Shown here piece by piece: positions 19,206 through 29,137 of a stretch of DNA of 64,000 nucleotides. The stretch is taken from positions 1 through 64,000 of the forward strand of contig NZ_JIBT01000024.1 in NCBI RefSeq assembly GCF_001039575.1, in the 5' to 3' direction. A program made the position numbers and the translations under genes. The notes under the pieces are model-generated. The model was not told where the DNA came from and made no database searches. It saw only the letters and a program-made list of their open reading frames with translations. The stretch comes from Halomonas sp. PR-M31. GTDB lineage: Bacteria; Pseudomonadota; Gammaproteobacteria; Pseudomonadales; Halomonadaceae. The number at the start of each line of letters is the position of its first letter. Within the stretch, counting starts at the first letter, position 1.

Positions 19206-20491
19206 ATGGGTTTCTTGACGCGCCTGTTCAATCTCCGCCCAGGAGAAGCCCCGCCGGTAGTGGCCGGCCTGATCCTGTTCTTTCTATTGTTCACCGGCTA
19301 TTTCATGCTGCGGCCGGTACGGGAAACCATGGGCGTGGCCGGTGGCGTGGACAATCTGCAGTGGCTGTTCACCGGCACCTTCGTGTCCACGCTATTGGTA
19401 CTGCCGCTTTTTGGCTGGCTGGCATCCCGGGTGGCCCAGCGACGTATCCTGCCCTACGCCTACGGCTTCTTTATCCTCAACCTGCTGCTGTTCGCGGCGT
19501 TGTTCCTGAATCAGCCGGACAATCCCTGGCTGGCGCGCACCTTCTATATCTGGCTATCCGTGTTCAATCTGGTGGCGATTTCCCTGGCCTGGAGCGTGCT
19601 CGCGGATGTCTTTTCCACGGCCCAGGCCAAGCGCCTGTTCGGCATGATGGCAGGGGGCGCAAGTCTGGGCGGTCTGGTAGGGCCCAGCGCGGGGATCTTG
19701 CTGGTCGCGCCCCTACGGCACAGTGGTCTGCTGGCGTTGGCGGCCCTGTTGCTGGTGGGCAGTGTCGGCGCCGCCATGTGGCTCTACCGCTGGCGTGACA
19801 GACACCCGCTGGCCCAGGACGAACAGCCTGCAGAGGAGAAGCGCCATGTCAGCCTGGGGGGCAACCCCTTCGATGGCGCCGTGGAAGTGGCGCGCACCCC
19901 TTTCTTGATGGGTATTGCCCTGTTCGTGGTCCTGTTGGCCAGCGTCAGCACCTTTCTCTATTTCGAGCAGGCCGAACTGGTGGCGCAGCGCTTCCCGGAC
20001 CCTGTCCAGCAGACCCAGGTATTCGGCCTGATCGATATGACGGTGCAGGCCCTGGCGATCTTCACCCAAGTCTTTCTTACCGGACGTATCGCCCAGCGCC
20101 TGGGCATCGGCGTGCTGCTGGTAGCGGTGCCGCTGGTGATTGCCGGCGGTTTCCTATGGCTGGCCCTGGCGCCCACCTTCGCCGTATTCGTGGTGATCAT
20201 GGTGGCGCGCCGGTTCGGCGAGTACGCCTGGTGCGTCCGGGGCGGGAAATGCTCTACACGGTGGTGTCGCCGCAGCAGAAATTCAAAGCCAAGAACTTCA
20301 TCGACACCGTCATCTATCGTGGCGGTGACGCCATCAGCGGTTGGCTCAAGCGAGGGCTGGATCTGCTTGCGGAACTGCCGGGGCTTGCCATGTTCATCGG
20401 CGCCGGCATCGCCCTGACCTGGGCCGGTACCGGCTTTGTGCTGGGTCGCGCCCAGCGGCGACGGGAAGCGCAGAGCATCGCGGTGTACTAG
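19206..20491 (+). CDS. NTP/NDP exchange (ADP/ATP carrier-like) MFS transporter, frameshifted
   Basis: Polytopic membrane protein with about 11-12 hydrophobic segments. The pattern YFMLRPVRETMGVAGG near the N-terminus and the MMAGGASLGGLVGPS segment are typical of the bacterial group annotated as NTP/NDP exchange or ADP/ATP carrier-like MFS proteins, whose real substrate is unknown. The frame is lost at 20227: GCCTGG where GCCCTGG would give YALVRPGREMLYTVV and then the C-terminus PQQKFKAKNFIDTVIYRGGD, ending at 20491. With that C restored the protein has 428 residues, the normal size. The single-base nature suggests an assembly error. It probably shares a transcript with the reductase. Confidence 0.82.
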
Positions 20492-20592
20492 ACGAATATC
20501 CGCTTGAGACGTTTCATGACCCTCTGTCTCGTTGCGATGAGTCGAGAGGTTGGCCGGGGACCAACACGAATTCGCCCCCGGCCGGTTCAGGA

Positions 20593-21201
20593 TCAGTTAC
20601 GGCGATCCCCATCCCCGCGCTGCTCCATGCGCTCGGCCTTCATCTCCCGGCGCTCGGCCTTCATCTCCCGGCGCTCGGCTTTCATTTCCTGACGCTCGGA
20701 TTGCATCTTGGCCCAGATGTCACGCTGTTCTTCATCTAGCACCTCATAGAGGGCGCTGTATGTATCCGCACGGGACTGAACCCGCTGGCGGGCCATTTCG
20801 GCAGCCTTGTCCGCCGCCTCTTCAACCCTGGCCTGGTAGTCACTGCTGGTCGGGTCGCCGCTGAACAGCTGTGGACGATCCTGGTCTTGTTTCTGCTGGC
20901 GCTGGTCACGGCGCTCCTCGCGCTTTTCGTCAAAGATATCGCGCATTGCATCGCGCTGGTCTTCGCTTAGGCCAAGGCGCATGGCCATGTGCTCGAAGCG
21001 GTGCTGGCTCATCTTGCCCTGGGAGCCATGCATCATGCCGGACTGCTTGCCGCGCTGGCAGTCGCGCTGGGAGTGCTTGCTGTAACCGTCGCCACCGCCG
21101 TTGTAGCCGCCACCGGACCAGGCCAGGGCTAGCGGGCTGACGCTCAATGTGGCGGCAATGGCCAGGGGCAGGATCAGCTTGCGTGAAGTTGGAAATTTCA
21201 T
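20593..21201 (-). CDS. Spy/CpxP-like periplasmic chaperone
   Basis: A 202-residue periplasmic, highly charged helical protein divergent from a Cpx-type two-component system. Signal peptide to about residue 27 (LALA), then a Gly/Tyr-rich spacer, then the LTxxQ-type core (MRLGLSEDQRDAMRDIFDEK and LYEVLDEEQRDIWAKM), in which the usual LT reads LS. In Enterobacteria CpxP binds the CpxA sensor and restrains it, and Spy is a chaperone; the divergent position argues for the CpxP role. The C-terminus ends in three or four near-identical seven-residue units (EMKAERR) encoded by a 21-bp tandem repeat at about 20629-20694, which is unusual. Confidence 0.82.
   Translation of the reverse strand: MKFPTSRKLILPLAIAATLSVSPLALAWSGGGYNGGGDGYSKHSQRDCQRGKQSGMMHGSQGKMSQHRFEHMAMRLGLSEDQRDAMRDIFDEKREERRDQRQQKQDQDRPQLFSGDPTSSDYQARVEEAADKAAEMARQRVQSRADTYSALYEVLDEEQRDIWAKMQSERQEMKAERREMKAERREMKAERMEQRGDGDRRN
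20629..20694 (-). repeat. 21-bp tandem repeat encoding EMKAERR heptads
   Basis: About three copies of a 21-bp unit (core CGCTCGGCCTTCATCTCC) lie in the 3' end of the Spy/CpxP-like gene. Each unit encodes one seven-residue turn EMKAERR, giving an extended charged helix. Copy number could vary by slippage. Confidence 0.75.
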
Positions 21202-21293
21202 GATGTTCTCCTCGTGGTTCGCTGTGGGCCAGGGCGATCGCTCTGGATTGATGACAGCGTACCGCTTGGGGTGTCAGGTGCCGTCAGGGCGAT

Positions 21294-21309
21294 GTAAAGA
21301 TTGAGTAAA
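21294..21309. promoter_or_regulatory. Candidate CpxR box
   Basis: GTAAA-GATTGA-GTAAA fits the CpxR recognition pattern of two GTAAA half sites separated by 4-8 bases. It lies in the divergent promoter region, 93 bp from the chaperone start and just before the regulator gene, so it could serve feedback control of both. Confidence 0.45.
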
Positions 21310-21317
21310 GGCGGAGA

Positions 21318-22073
21318 ATGGCACTGATGCAGCAGGATACAATCCAGGCAGAACAATCGAGACGAGCCTCAAGCGGAGAACAACGAGTGCAGAGCCGCAT
21401 CTTACTCATCGAGGATGACGACGAACTACGTAGTCTGCTGGCGCGCTATCTGAGCGGCCAAGGACTGGACGTGCGAGAGGCAGCCAATGGTCTCGACGGA
21501 CTGGCGCTTGCCCAGGATGAGCTTGTCGATCTGGTGGTACTGGACATCATGCTGCCGGATATCAACGGTCTGGAAGTATTGCGCCGCCTGCGTGGCAGAA
21601 CGCGCCTGCCGGTGATCCTGCTCACGGCGCGTGGCGAGGAAACCGATCGCATCGTCGGTTTCGAGGTCGGTGCCGACGACTATATTCCCAAGCCCTGCAA
21701 TCCGCGAGAGCTGGTCGCGCGCATTCAGGCCATCTTGCGACGCGTTGCCTGGGATCGGGAAACCGATATCGATGACGCCCAGACCATAGGCGATCTGCGT
21801 GTCGAACCGGATCAGCGCCGGGTCTTCCAGAACGGGCAGCCGCTGGACCTGACCGCCACGGAATACGAGATCCTTCAGGTGCTGCTGAGCCGGGTGGGGT
21901 CGGTGGTGCGCAAGACCGATCTGATGCAGTGGGCCCTGGGCCGGCGATTGACGCCGCATGATCGCACCCTGGACATGCACGTCAGCAATCTGCGGCGCAA
22001 GCTGGACGGTGGGGAAGAATCCCGTATCGAGACGGTACGGGGCCTGGGCTACAGCTATCGGAGCCCGGCATGA
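21318..22073 (+). CDS. cpxR: CpxR-like response regulator
   Basis: OmpR-family transcription factor of an envelope-stress system. The receiver (ILLIEDDDELRSLL) has phospho-Asp in LVVLDIMLPD and the switch Lys in GADDYIPKPCNPRELVARI; the output domain ends in a winged helix with DRTLDMHVSNLRRKLDGG. The PKPxNxRELVARI text is characteristic of CpxR/RstA types. The start is uncertain: ATG 21318 has AAAGG upstream, but a GTG at 21387 preceded by GGAG gives the normal family length and avoids placing the CpxR box over the leader. It overlaps the kinase gene by 4 bp (ATGA). Confidence 0.85.
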   Translation: MALMQQDTIQAEQSRRASSGEQRVQSRILLIEDDDELRSLLARYLSGQGLDVREAANGLDGLALAQDELVDLVVLDIMLPDINGLEVLRRLRGRTRLPVILLTARGEETDRIVGFEVGADDYIPKPCNPRELVARIQAILRRVAWDRETDIDDAQTIGDLRVEPDQRRVFQNGQPLDLTATEYEILQVLLSRVGSVVRKTDLMQWALGRRLTPHDRTLDMHVSNLRRKLDGGEESRIETVRGLGYSYRSPA

Positions 22074-23398
22074 GACGCCGTCTGGGTTGGCCGCTGTTCT
22101 GGCGTATCTTCCTGCTGATCTGGATCGCCATGATCGCCGCCGTGTTTGCCAGCAACATGGCGCTGCACGAGTTGGCTCGAAGGGAACGTGTCCAGCTCGA
22201 ACAGCGCGAGGATCTCATGAGTCTCGCTCGGCAAGCAGTCGAATTGGAAACCTCGAACCAGCGCCGTGCGGCCCGGCGGTTTCTCCACCGGGCAGGTCAG
22301 CGCTTGCAACTGCAGCTGATTCTGCTGGAAGGAGACGAAACTGAAGGCATCGGTCCGAGGAGTCATCCGCGCAGTCGTCGAGAGGGCTATCCTCAGCGCC
22401 CGGCGGTGATCGCTGCGCCGCAAGGGTATCAGTTACTGGCCTGGCCGCGCGGTGGGCGTGGCCAGGGCTGGCTCGATCCTCGCTGGTTTCGATCGGTTGA
22501 ACTTGGCCTGACGTTTGGCTTGATTACCTTTGCCTGCTGGTGGATTGCTCGTCACATCAGCCGGCCGCTGCGCCAGGTGGAAACCACTGCGCGCGCCATT
22601 GCCGAGGGCGATACCTCGCTGCGGGTGAGCGCAACCGTCGTCGATCGGCGTGACGAGATCGGCGCCCTGGCAAGCGCTTTCAACGCCATGACGGCGCGCC
22701 TGGACACGTTGCTGACCCGCCAGCATCAGCTTTTGCGTGATGTTTCCCACGATTTGCGCACGCCCCTGGCGCGCCAGCGCGTGGCCATCGAGCTGGCCGC
22801 GGACGGCGGACAGGAACCGGAGCTGATGACGACGATCTTGCGCCAGAACGAACGATTGGAGGCGATGACGGCACAGCTTCTCACGCTGTACCGGGTGAGC
22901 GAGAAGGGTGAGACGATCGCGCGGCAATCGCTGCGTTTTGTCGAGGTATTGAAAGAGGTATTGGACGGAGTGGCGGATTATGCAGCCCAGCGTGGCGTAG
23001 ATTGCCAGTTGAACGTAAAGGAGCATGCAGACGAGGCGACAATTCTCGGTGACGCTGATCTGATCCATCGCGCCTTGGATAACGTGTTGCAAAACGCGCT
23101 GGATCACTCACCCTCAGGCTCCGAGATCGATATCAAGGTGACACTGGAAGAACAACGGCTGGTCTGCGAGATTCGCGACGAAGGCCCCGGTGTCCCGGAT
23201 GAGGACCTGAACAAGCTGTTCGAGCCCTTCTTCCGCTCGGATCAGGCCCGGGGGGGCAAAGGCTGGGGGCTAGGGCTCGCCATCGCCAAGGATATCCTCG
23301 CGGCCCATGGCGGGAGCGTCGAGGCAGCCAATAGCGCCTCGGGTGGGCTAGTGATCAGGCTGATCATGCCATTATCTATTCCAGTTTCTAAGGCTTGA
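22070..23398 (+). CDS. cpxA: CpxA-like sensor histidine kinase
   Basis: Inner-membrane sensor kinase paired with the preceding regulator. The 442 residues have TM1 near 10-32, a short periplasmic domain, TM2 near 148-165, HAMP ([17 protein letters not shown]), a dimerisation domain with phospho-His in [18 protein letters not shown] and an ATPase domain with N-box [11 protein letters not shown] and G-box [13 protein letters not shown]. Together with the divergent Spy/CpxP-like gene this reproduces the cpxP-cpxRA arrangement. The 3' end overlaps the convergent ABC permease gene by 11 bp. Confidence 0.85.
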   Translation: MRRRLGWPLFWRIFLLIWIAMIAAVFASNMALHELARRERVQLEQREDLMSLARQAVELETSNQRRAARRFLHRAGQRLQLQLILLEGDETEGIGPRSHPRSRREGYPQRPAVIAAPQGYQLLAWPRGGRGQGWLDPRWFRSVELGLTFGLITFACWWIARHISRPLRQVETTARAIAEGDTSLRVSATVVDRRDEIGALASAFNAMTARLDTLLTRQHQLLRDVSHDLRTPLARQRVAIELAADGGQEPELMTTILRQNERLEAMTAQLLTLYRVSEKGETIARQSLRFVEVLKEVLDGVADYAAQRGVDCQLNVKEHADEATILGDADLIHRALDNVLQNALDHSPSGSEIDIKVTLEEQRLVCEIRDEGPGVPDEDLNKLFEPFFRSDQARGGKGWGLGLAIAKDILAAHGGSVEAANSASGGLVIRLIMPLSIPVSKA

Positions 23399-24149
23399 TT
23401 CGATAGCCGGTCTTGAATATCCAGGCCACCACGCCGAGGCACAGCCCCAGAAACAGCAGGATCATGGCCAGGCTTGCGGTCACGCTGACGTCGCTGATGC
23501 CGTAGAAACTCCAGCGAAAGCCGCTGACCAGATAGACCACCGGGTTGAACAGGGTGATGGTCTGCCAGATTGGTGGCAGCATGTTGATCGAGTAGAAGCT
23601 GCCGCCGAGAAAGGTCAGCGGTGTGATTACCAGCAGCGGCACCAGCTGCAGCTTCTCGAAGGTATCCGCCCAGATGCCGATGATGAACCCCAGCAGGCTG
23701 AAGGTTAGCGCCGTGAGCACGAGAAACAGCAGCATCCAGAAGGGGTGCTCGATGCGCAGTGGCACGAACAGATTCGCCGTGACCAGAATGATCAACCCGA
23801 GCACGATGGTCTTGGTGGCGGCGGCTCCCACGTAGCCCAGCACGATCTCGAAGTAGGAGACCGGGGCGGACAGCAGCTCGTAGATCGTGCCGGAGAATCG
23901 AGGAAAGAAGATCGAAAACGAGGCGTTGGATACGCTCTGGGTCAGCAGCATCAGCATGATCAGTCCGGGCACGATGAAAGCGCCATAGCTCACCCCTTCG
24001 ACCTCGGTAATGCGTGAACCGATGGCGGCGCCAAATACCACGAAGTAAAGCGATGTGGAAATGACCGGCGATACCACGCTCTGCAGCAGGGTGCGCTTGG
24101 CTCGGGCCATCTCAAAACGATAGATGGCGGCAACGGCTTGAAGGTTCAT
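23388..24149 (-). CDS. ABC-2 type transporter permease (YadH-like)
   Basis: Membrane half of an ABC exporter. The 253-residue protein has six hydrophobic segments and the ABC-2 pattern, with [20 protein letters not shown] at the N-terminus and [20 protein letters not shown] before the last helices, both close to YadH. It starts 4 bp inside the end of the ATPase gene, so the pair is translationally coupled. Substrate is unknown; YadGH relatives are annotated only as putative exporters. Confidence 0.87.
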   Translation of the reverse strand: MNLQAVAAIYRFEMARAKRTLLQSVVSPVISTSLYFVVFGAAIGSRITEVEGVSYGAFIVPGLIMLMLLTQSVSNASFSIFFPRFSGTIYELLSAPVSYFEIVLGYVGAAATKTIVLGLIILVTANLFVPLRIEHPFWMLLFLVLTALTFSLLGFIIGIWADTFEKLQLVPLLVITPLTFLGGSFYSINMLPPIWQTITLFNPVVYLVSGFRWSFYGISDVSVTASLAMILLFLGLCLGVVAWIFKTGYRIKP

Positions 24150-25072
24150 GGGCGCTCCCTTACCAGGCTGACGAAAATTTCTTCCAGGGTGCTCTGATGG
24201 GTACGTAGATCCTTGAAATTGATACCCGCTGCGTTGAGTTCGCCGAGCAGACCCGGAATGCCGGTACGATCCTGTTGAGAATCGTAGGTGTAGACCAGTT
24301 CATGGCCGTCTGAGGCGAGTTCCAGATCGTGGCCGTTCAGATTGCCCGGAATGGTCTCCAAGGGTTCCTGTAATTGCAGCGTCAGCTGCTTGCGTCCCAG
24401 CTGCTGCATCAGGGTGGCCTTCTCTTCTACCAGGATGATCTCGCCGTTGCTGATCACGCCGATGCGGTCCGCCATTTCCTCGGCTTCCTCGATGTAGTGA
24501 GTGGTGAGGATGATGGTCACGCCGCTTTCGCGCAGCTTGCGCACCACCTCCCACATGTCCCGGCGCAGCTCCACGTCCACGCCGGCGGTGGGTTCGTCGA
24601 GAAAGAGGATCTGCGGTTCATGAGAGAGCGCCTTGGCGATCAATACCCGGCGCTTCATGCCACCGGAAAGGGTGATCAGCTTGTTGTTGCGCTTGCCCCA
24701 CAGGGCCAGGTCCTTGAGCACTTTTTCGATATGCTCCGGACTCGCCGCCTTGCCGAACAGGCCACGGCTGAAGCTCACCGTGTTCCAGACGGTTTCAAAG
24801 GCATCCGTGGTCAGTTCCTGGGGCACCAGGCCGATCTGGGAGCGGGCCTTGCGATACTCCTTGACGATATCAAAACCATTCGCCAGCACCGTGCCTTCGC
24901 TCGGGTTGACCAGGCCGCAAATGATGCTGATCAGGGTCGTCTTGCCGGCGCCGTTGGGGCCGAGCAGGGCGAAAATCTCGCCGCGCTGGATATCGAGATC
25001 AATCTGCTTGAGGGCATTGAAGCCCGAGGCATACGTCTTGGACAGGTGCGAGACGCTAATGACCGATGACAT
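24146..25072 (-). CDS. ABC exporter ATP-binding protein (YadG-like)
   Basis: Energises the adjacent ABC-2 permease. ATG 25072 gives 308 residues starting [18 protein letters not shown]; an upstream frame extension has no family character. Motifs are Walker [11 protein letters not shown]-loop GLVPQEL, signature [14 protein letters not shown], Walker [15 protein letters not shown] and H-loop [16 protein letters not shown], all of the drug-exporter (DRA/YadG) type. The C-terminal extension of about 80 residues is also found in YadG homologues. Confidence 0.9.
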   Translation of the reverse strand: MSSVISVSHLSKTYASGFNALKQIDLDIQRGEIFALLGPNGAGKTTLISIICGLVNPSEGTVLANGFDIVKEYRKARSQIGLVPQELTTDAFETVWNTVSFSRGLFGKAASPEHIEKVLKDLALWGKRNNKLITLSGGMKRRVLIAKALSHEPQILFLDEPTAGVDVELRRDMWEVVRKLRESGVTIILTTHYIEEAEEMADRIGVISNGEIILVEEKATLMQQLGRKQLTLQLQEPLETIPGNLNGHDLELASDGHELVYTYDSQQDRTGIPGLLGELNAAGINFKDLRTHQSTLEEIFVSLVRERP

Positions 25073-25125
25073 GCAGTGTCCTTGTCGAAAAGAGATAGGA
25101 GCGTCCGGGGTATGATCGCACAGGT

Positions 25126-27018
25126 TCAACTGGATGAACGAAGGGAGGCTTCTTTCGTCGCAACCGGCTCTGGTGCGTCGTTCAGGAAACCACCGGATTG
25201 ACGGCGCCATAGCCGCGCATAGAGACCATTCTGGCGCAACAGCTCATCATGGGTGCCGGCCTCGACGACACGGCCGTGTTCCATCACCACCAGACGATCG
25301 AGCATGGCAATGGTGGACAGCCGGTGGGCGATGGCGATGACGGTCTTGCCCTGCATCAGGGTGTAGAGCTGTTCCTGAATCGCCGCCTCGACCTCGGAAT
25401 CCAATGCCGAGGTGGCCTCATCGAGAATCAAAATCGGCGCGTCCTTTAGCAGCGTACGGGCAATGGCGATGCGCTGGCGCTGACCGCCAGAGAGCTTGAC
25501 GCCGCGCTCGCCCACATGGGCATCATAGCCGGTGCGTCCTTGAGGGTCGGAGAGCGCACCTATGAATTCGTGAGCGTGGGCACGACGCGCGGCATCGATG
25601 ATCTCGGCTTCCGAGGCCTCCGGGCGACCATAGCTGATATTGTCTCGCACCGAGCGGTGCAGCAACGAGGTGTCCTGGGTCACCATGCCGATATGACGAC
25701 GCAGCGATTCCTGAGTTACCTGGCTGATGTTCTGGCCATCGATCAGAATACGCCCGCTTTCAAGCTCGTAAAAACGCAGCAGCAGATTGACCAGGGTCGA
25801 TTTGCCCGCTCCGGAATGCCCAATGAGCCCGATCTTTTCCCCGGGTTTGATGGTCAGCGAGAGGTTCTCGATGACCCGCTGGGACTGTCGATCCGTCAGC
25901 GCCTCGCCATAATGAAAATCAATCTGCTCAAAGCGTATCTCGCTCTGGATAGTCGCAAGCGGTGCGGCATCCGGAGCATCCGCAATGGCGACGGGTTGGG
26001 AAAGGGTGTTGATGCCATCCTGTACGGTGCCGATGTTTTCGAACAAATTGGCAATTTCCCACAGAATCCAGTCCGACATGCCGCGCAGGCGCATCACGAG
26101 GCCAATGGCCAGGGCAATCGCACCCAGGGAAATCAGCTCCTGATGCCAAGTGATGATCGCAATCGCGCCGACGGCGACCAGCAGCAACGAGTTGAGGGTC
26201 TGCAGCACCACGGTGAGCTGGGTGACCAGGCGCATCTGCCGGTGCACCGTGCCCATGAACCCTTGCATGGCGCCCTGGGCATAAGCCTGCTCCCGGCGGG
26301 TATGGGCGAACAGCTTGATGGTCTGGATATTGGTATAGCTGTCCACGACGCGACCCGTCATCTCCGCCCGGGCGTCCGCCTGGGCCATTGACACCTTGCG
26401 CAGGCGCGGCACGAAATAGACCATGATGGCGATGTAGCCTGCCAACCAAAGCACCAAAGGGAGGGTCAGCCAGAGATCGCTGCTGCCCATCAGCCATAGG
26501 GCGCCGAGAAAATAGACGATGATGTAGACGAATACATCCATCAGCTTCATCACCGTCTCGCGTACCGCCAGCGCCGTCTGCATGATCTTCTGCGACACCC
26601 GGCCGGCAAATTCATCCTGAAAGAAAGGCAGGCTTTGATCCAGCACGTAGCGATGGGCAAGCCAGCGCACCAGCATGGGGTAGTTGCCGAAGATCCCTTG
26701 ATGGGACACCAGCGAGCTTGCGAGCACCAGCAGCGGAAAGACCAACAGAATCAGCGCCGCCATGCCGGCGAGCTGCCAGCCGTAGTCCGCATAGAAGTTT
26801 TCTCGGGAGGCGTTGCTCAGCCAATCCACTAGATCGCCCATGTAGGCAAAGAACATCACCTCCACGCTCGAGACCGCTGCCGTCAGCAGCGACATCAGGA
26901 TCAACAGCGGCAGTACCGGCCGGGAATAGTGATAAAGAAACGCAAGCAATCCCTTGGGCGGTGTCCGAGGCTGAGCTTGAGGGTAGGGATCGACCAGCTT
27001 TTCAAAAAAGCGAAACAT
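25126..27018 (-). CDS. ABC transporter fused permease/ATPase (multidrug/lipid exporter type)
   Basis: Half-size exporter that works as a dimer. From ATG 27018 ([16 protein letters not shown]) it has 630 residues: a six-helix ABC transmembrane domain to about residue 340, then a nucleotide-binding domain with Walker [10 protein letters not shown], signature [14 protein letters not shown], Walker [13 protein letters not shown] and the switch His in [10 protein letters not shown]. The N-terminal stretch [10 protein letters not shown] is typical of the MsbA/YddA-like exporters of unknown cargo in Pseudomonas and Halomonas. It is not adjacent to lipid A genes, so calling it MsbA would go too far. 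Confidence 0.88.
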   Translation of the reverse strand: MFRFFEKLVDPYPQAQPRTPPKGLLAFLYHYSRPVLPLLILMSLLTAAVSSVEVMFFAYMGDLVDWLSNASRENFYADYGWQLAGMAALILLVFPLLVLASSLVSHQGIFGNYPMLVRWLAHRYVLDQSLPFFQDEFAGRVSQKIMQTALAVRETVMKLMDVFVYIIVYFLGALWLMGSSDLWLTLPLVLWLAGYIAIMVYFVPRLRKVSMAQADARAEMTGRVVDSYTNIQTIKLFAHTRREQAYAQGAMQGFMGTVHRQMRLVTQLTVVLQTLNSLLLVAVGAIAIITWHQELISLGAIALAIGLVMRLRGMSDWILWEIANLFENIGTVQDGINTLSQPVAIADAPDAAPLATIQSEIRFEQIDFHYGEALTDRQSQRVIENLSLTIKPGEKIGLIGHSGAGKSTLVNLLLRFYELESGRILIDGQNISQVTQESLRRHIGMVTQDTSLLHRSVRDNISYGRPEASEAEIIDAARRAHAHEFIGALSDPQGRTGYDAHVGERGVKLSGGQRQRIAIARTLLKDAPILILDEATSALDSEVEAAIQEQLYTLMQGKTVIAIAHRLSTIAMLDRLVVMEHGRVVEAGTHDELLRQNGLYARLWRRQSGGFLNDAPEPVATKEASLRSSS

Positions 27019-27142
27019 GGCAACCTGTAGCGGCGTGATGAAGCGAAAAGAGCGCCATGGCATAAGTTGCCATGGCGTGGGGATGATACTACGTAAGCAC
27101 TGAATGGTTTTTTGCGCGACTCAATGACTGACCGCGAATGGG

Positions 27143-27349
27143 CTACTCGAGTTCGACGCTTCCATCGAAATCGATCTTGAGATTGAGATCACCGATCTCC
27201 AGCGTCATGTGAGCAGGCAGGGTTTCATCGCCTTTCAAGCGACCTTCCTCGATAGCCTTGTTGACCGCCTGCTCGATCTCCCACTGAGAGCCGACGCCGA
27301 CTTTCTTCAGAAACTTGCGAATACTCAGGTTGAAGGTTTCCTCATTCAT
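27143..27349 (-). CDS. DUF6494 family small protein
   Basis: A 68-residue soluble protein beginning MNEETFNLSIRKFLKKVGVG and ending with an acidic beta hairpin (LEIGDLNLKIDFDGSVELE). The N-terminal RKFLKKVGVxSQxEIE pattern matches the small conserved family I know as DUF6494, of unknown function. It stands alone between the ABC exporter and a LysE-type gene. Confidence 0.75.
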   Translation of the reverse strand: MNEETFNLSIRKFLKKVGVGSQWEIEQAVNKAIEEGRLKGDETLPAHMTLEIGDLNLKIDFDGSVELE

Positions 27350-27425
27350 GATGACATCCTTGACGATATTGGCGTGAGTGATCGTAATAGCCTAACGCTG
27401 GACGCAGCACTTGTCTCGCAAACAC

Positions 27426-28064
27426 TCAAAGTGCGCGTTCCGATGTTGCCAGTCGCACCCCCAACGCCACCAGCACGGTCCCCAGCACTCGATCAAGCCA
27501 CTTGCCCAGTCGCGGGCTAGTACGAAAGAAGTGAGTCGTGCGTGCCGCCAGCAATACGATCGAACACTCGATGATCACGGCGACAATATTGACCGCAAGC
27601 CCCAACAGAATGAGTTGAAGCGCCACGGGCCCTGCATCGACACGGACGAACTGCGGCAGAAACGCCATGAAGAAGATGGCGACCTTGGGATTGAGTACAT
27701 CGATCATGACGCCTTGCTTGTAGGCGCCCCAGGCGCTGACGTGCTTTTTGTCCGCCGCTGCGGCATCGAAGCCTGCTCCGCTAGAACGCAGTGCCTGAAT
27801 GCCGAGATAGATCAAGTAGGCGGCGCCGATATATTTCACGATCGTAAAGGCCACGGCAGAGGTCATCAGGATTGCCGAGATACCTGCGGCGGCGGCCACC
27901 ACATGCACGAAGGCCCCAGAGCATACGCCCAAGGATGAAGCAATGCCGATCCGGCGGCCATTGGCGATGGTGCGCGACAGGATGTAGATCAGATCCGGCC
28001 CTGGCGAGATGTTGAGCACGATCGCCGCGCCAAGAAATAAAGACCAGTAGGTCAAGTCGATCAT
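27426..28064 (-). CDS. LysE/RhtB family amino-acid exporter
   Basis: A 212-residue inner-membrane exporter with about six hydrophobic segments. The family signature is clear in NISPGPDLIYILSRTIANGRRIGI at the first loop (quoted positions about 18-41), in AAYLIYLGIQALRS and in DVLNPKVAIFFMAFLPQF. Members export amino acids, homoserine or homoserine lactones; the substrate here is unknown. It is divergent from the cupin gene. A second, less similar LysE-type gene lies at 49996-50625. Confidence 0.88.
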   Translation of the reverse strand: MIDLTYWSLFLGAAIVLNISPGPDLIYILSRTIANGRRIGIASSLGVCSGAFVHVVAAAAGISAILMTSAVAFTIVKYIGAAYLIYLGIQALRSSGAGFDAAAADKKHVSAWGAYKQGVMIDVLNPKVAIFFMAFLPQFVRVDAGPVALQLILLGLAVNIVAVIIECSIVLLAARTTHFFRTSPRLGKWLDRVLGTVLVALGVRLATSERAL

Positions 28065-28161
28065 GGCAATACCTTCATGCGCTTGTTTGTTTCATCATGG
28101 CGAATAAAGTCCACTAAAGAACTCTACTCTCGACCGTCAACAATAACGAGGCGTGCAGGCT

Positions 28162-28539
28162 ATGGCACAAACAAAGAACGTCAACTTTATCGATGAAAGC
28201 GAGGCGGCTGCATTGCTTCCCAGCCTGCCCGATCCCTTTGCGGTTCTATTCGAGCGGGGCGACGTTTCCGTCGAGCTGTTTTCTCCGCGAGGCGTTGATA
28301 CGCAAACACCTCACGCTCAGGACGAGATCTATATCATTTCCTCGGGTCGTGGCACTTTTCGTCTTGAAAATGAGCTGTTCGATTTCGAGCAAGGCGACTT
28401 CTTCTTCGTGCCCGCGGGAGCAGAGCACCGCTTCACCGAGTTTTCAGACGATTTCAGAACCTGGGTGATTTTCTTTGGGGCCCACGTGACTGATTTTACA
28501 CCACCAGATAACCGATCTTCTGCGCGGTTCGCTCGATGA
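28162..28539 (+). CDS. Cupin domain-containing protein
   Basis: A single-domain cupin of about 125 residues from ATG 28162 (MAQTKNVNFIDESEA). The beta-barrel metal site is seen as HAQDEIYIISSGRGTF and GDFFFVPAGAEHRF: the final His is present, and the usual His-x-His of the first motif is reduced to the TPHAQDE form. No reaction can be assigned. Its last 44 bp overlap the convergent RES toxin gene, so the two 3' ends share sequence. Confidence 0.78.
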   Translation: MAQTKNVNFIDESEAAALLPSLPDPFAVLFERGDVSVELFSPRGVDTQTPHAQDEIYIISSGRGTFRLENELFDFEQGDFFFVPAGAEHRFTEFSDDFRTWVIFFGAHVTDFTPPDNRSSARFAR

Positions 28540-29137
28540 CGCTGGTGAGTGCTACGTCCTGCAGTTGACGATGGAAAAGGGGACGTGTGGCGATGGCTGA
28601 TGTTCCCCGTTCGAACAGGGCGATGGCGGGTCGACCAGGATACATCGAGGAGGTATAGAGAATTCCGTCCGTGTCAGGGTAGGCGTCGTAGAGCCGTTGT
28701 GCCCAGCGTCGAGCCAAGGCGCGATCGCAACCTCCGATGGTAGAGGCACGAAGCTTGGTGGCGAAAGCGCCGGTCAGGTCTAGAAGGGTCACGTCGGCTT
28801 CCAGGGCGAAACAGCACAGCACCGGAGTTCGGGATCGAGTATTGATGACTCGCGCTGTCTGAAAGACTTCCGCAAGACAGGTAGGAATGGCCTCTGCTCC
28901 GGTCGCCAGGTACATGATGCCCCGGGACTGTTCATAGGCCCCACCGTCGCCATCGGGTAAGTGGTGATCGAAGCGCGAGGCGGTAGGACCAAAATAGCGA
29001 AAGCTGTCCCAGTTGGTGGGATATTCGCCCCCGGCGAAGAAGAGTCGATATACCTGCTCGCCCTTTTCCAGAGTGACGTTTACCGGAAGTAGGGTGCGCA
29101 ATGCTTCCAACGACAACGGTTCGTCGGTCTTGATCAT
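28496..29137 (-). CDS. RES-domain toxin (NAD-degrading type)
   Basis: Toxin of a type II toxin-antitoxin pair; characterised RES toxins destroy cellular NAD+. The 213-residue protein has the three residues that name the family in the right order: Arg in QVYRLFFAGGEYP, Glu in TCLAEVFQTARV and Ser in GILYTSSMYPGRP. It starts with no gap after the antitoxin stop codon (antitoxin stop at 29138-29140), the usual antitoxin-first order. Its 3' end overlaps the cupin gene. Confidence 0.85.
   Translation of the reverse strand: MIKTDEPLSLEALRTLLPVNVTLEKGEQVYRLFFAGGEYPTNWDSFRYFGPTASRFDHHLPDGDGGAYEQSRGIMYLATGAEAIPTCLAEVFQTARVINTRSRTPVLCCFALEADVTLLDLTGAFATKLRASTIGGCDRALARRWAQRLYDAYPDTDGILYTSSMYPGRPAIALFERGTSAIATRPLFHRQLQDVALTSVIERTAQKIGYLVV

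Noticed and set aside
25126-27018. MsbA lipid A flippase
   Set aside because: Architecture fits but the gene is not next to lpxK or lipid A genes and the N-terminus differs, so only the general exporter class is given.
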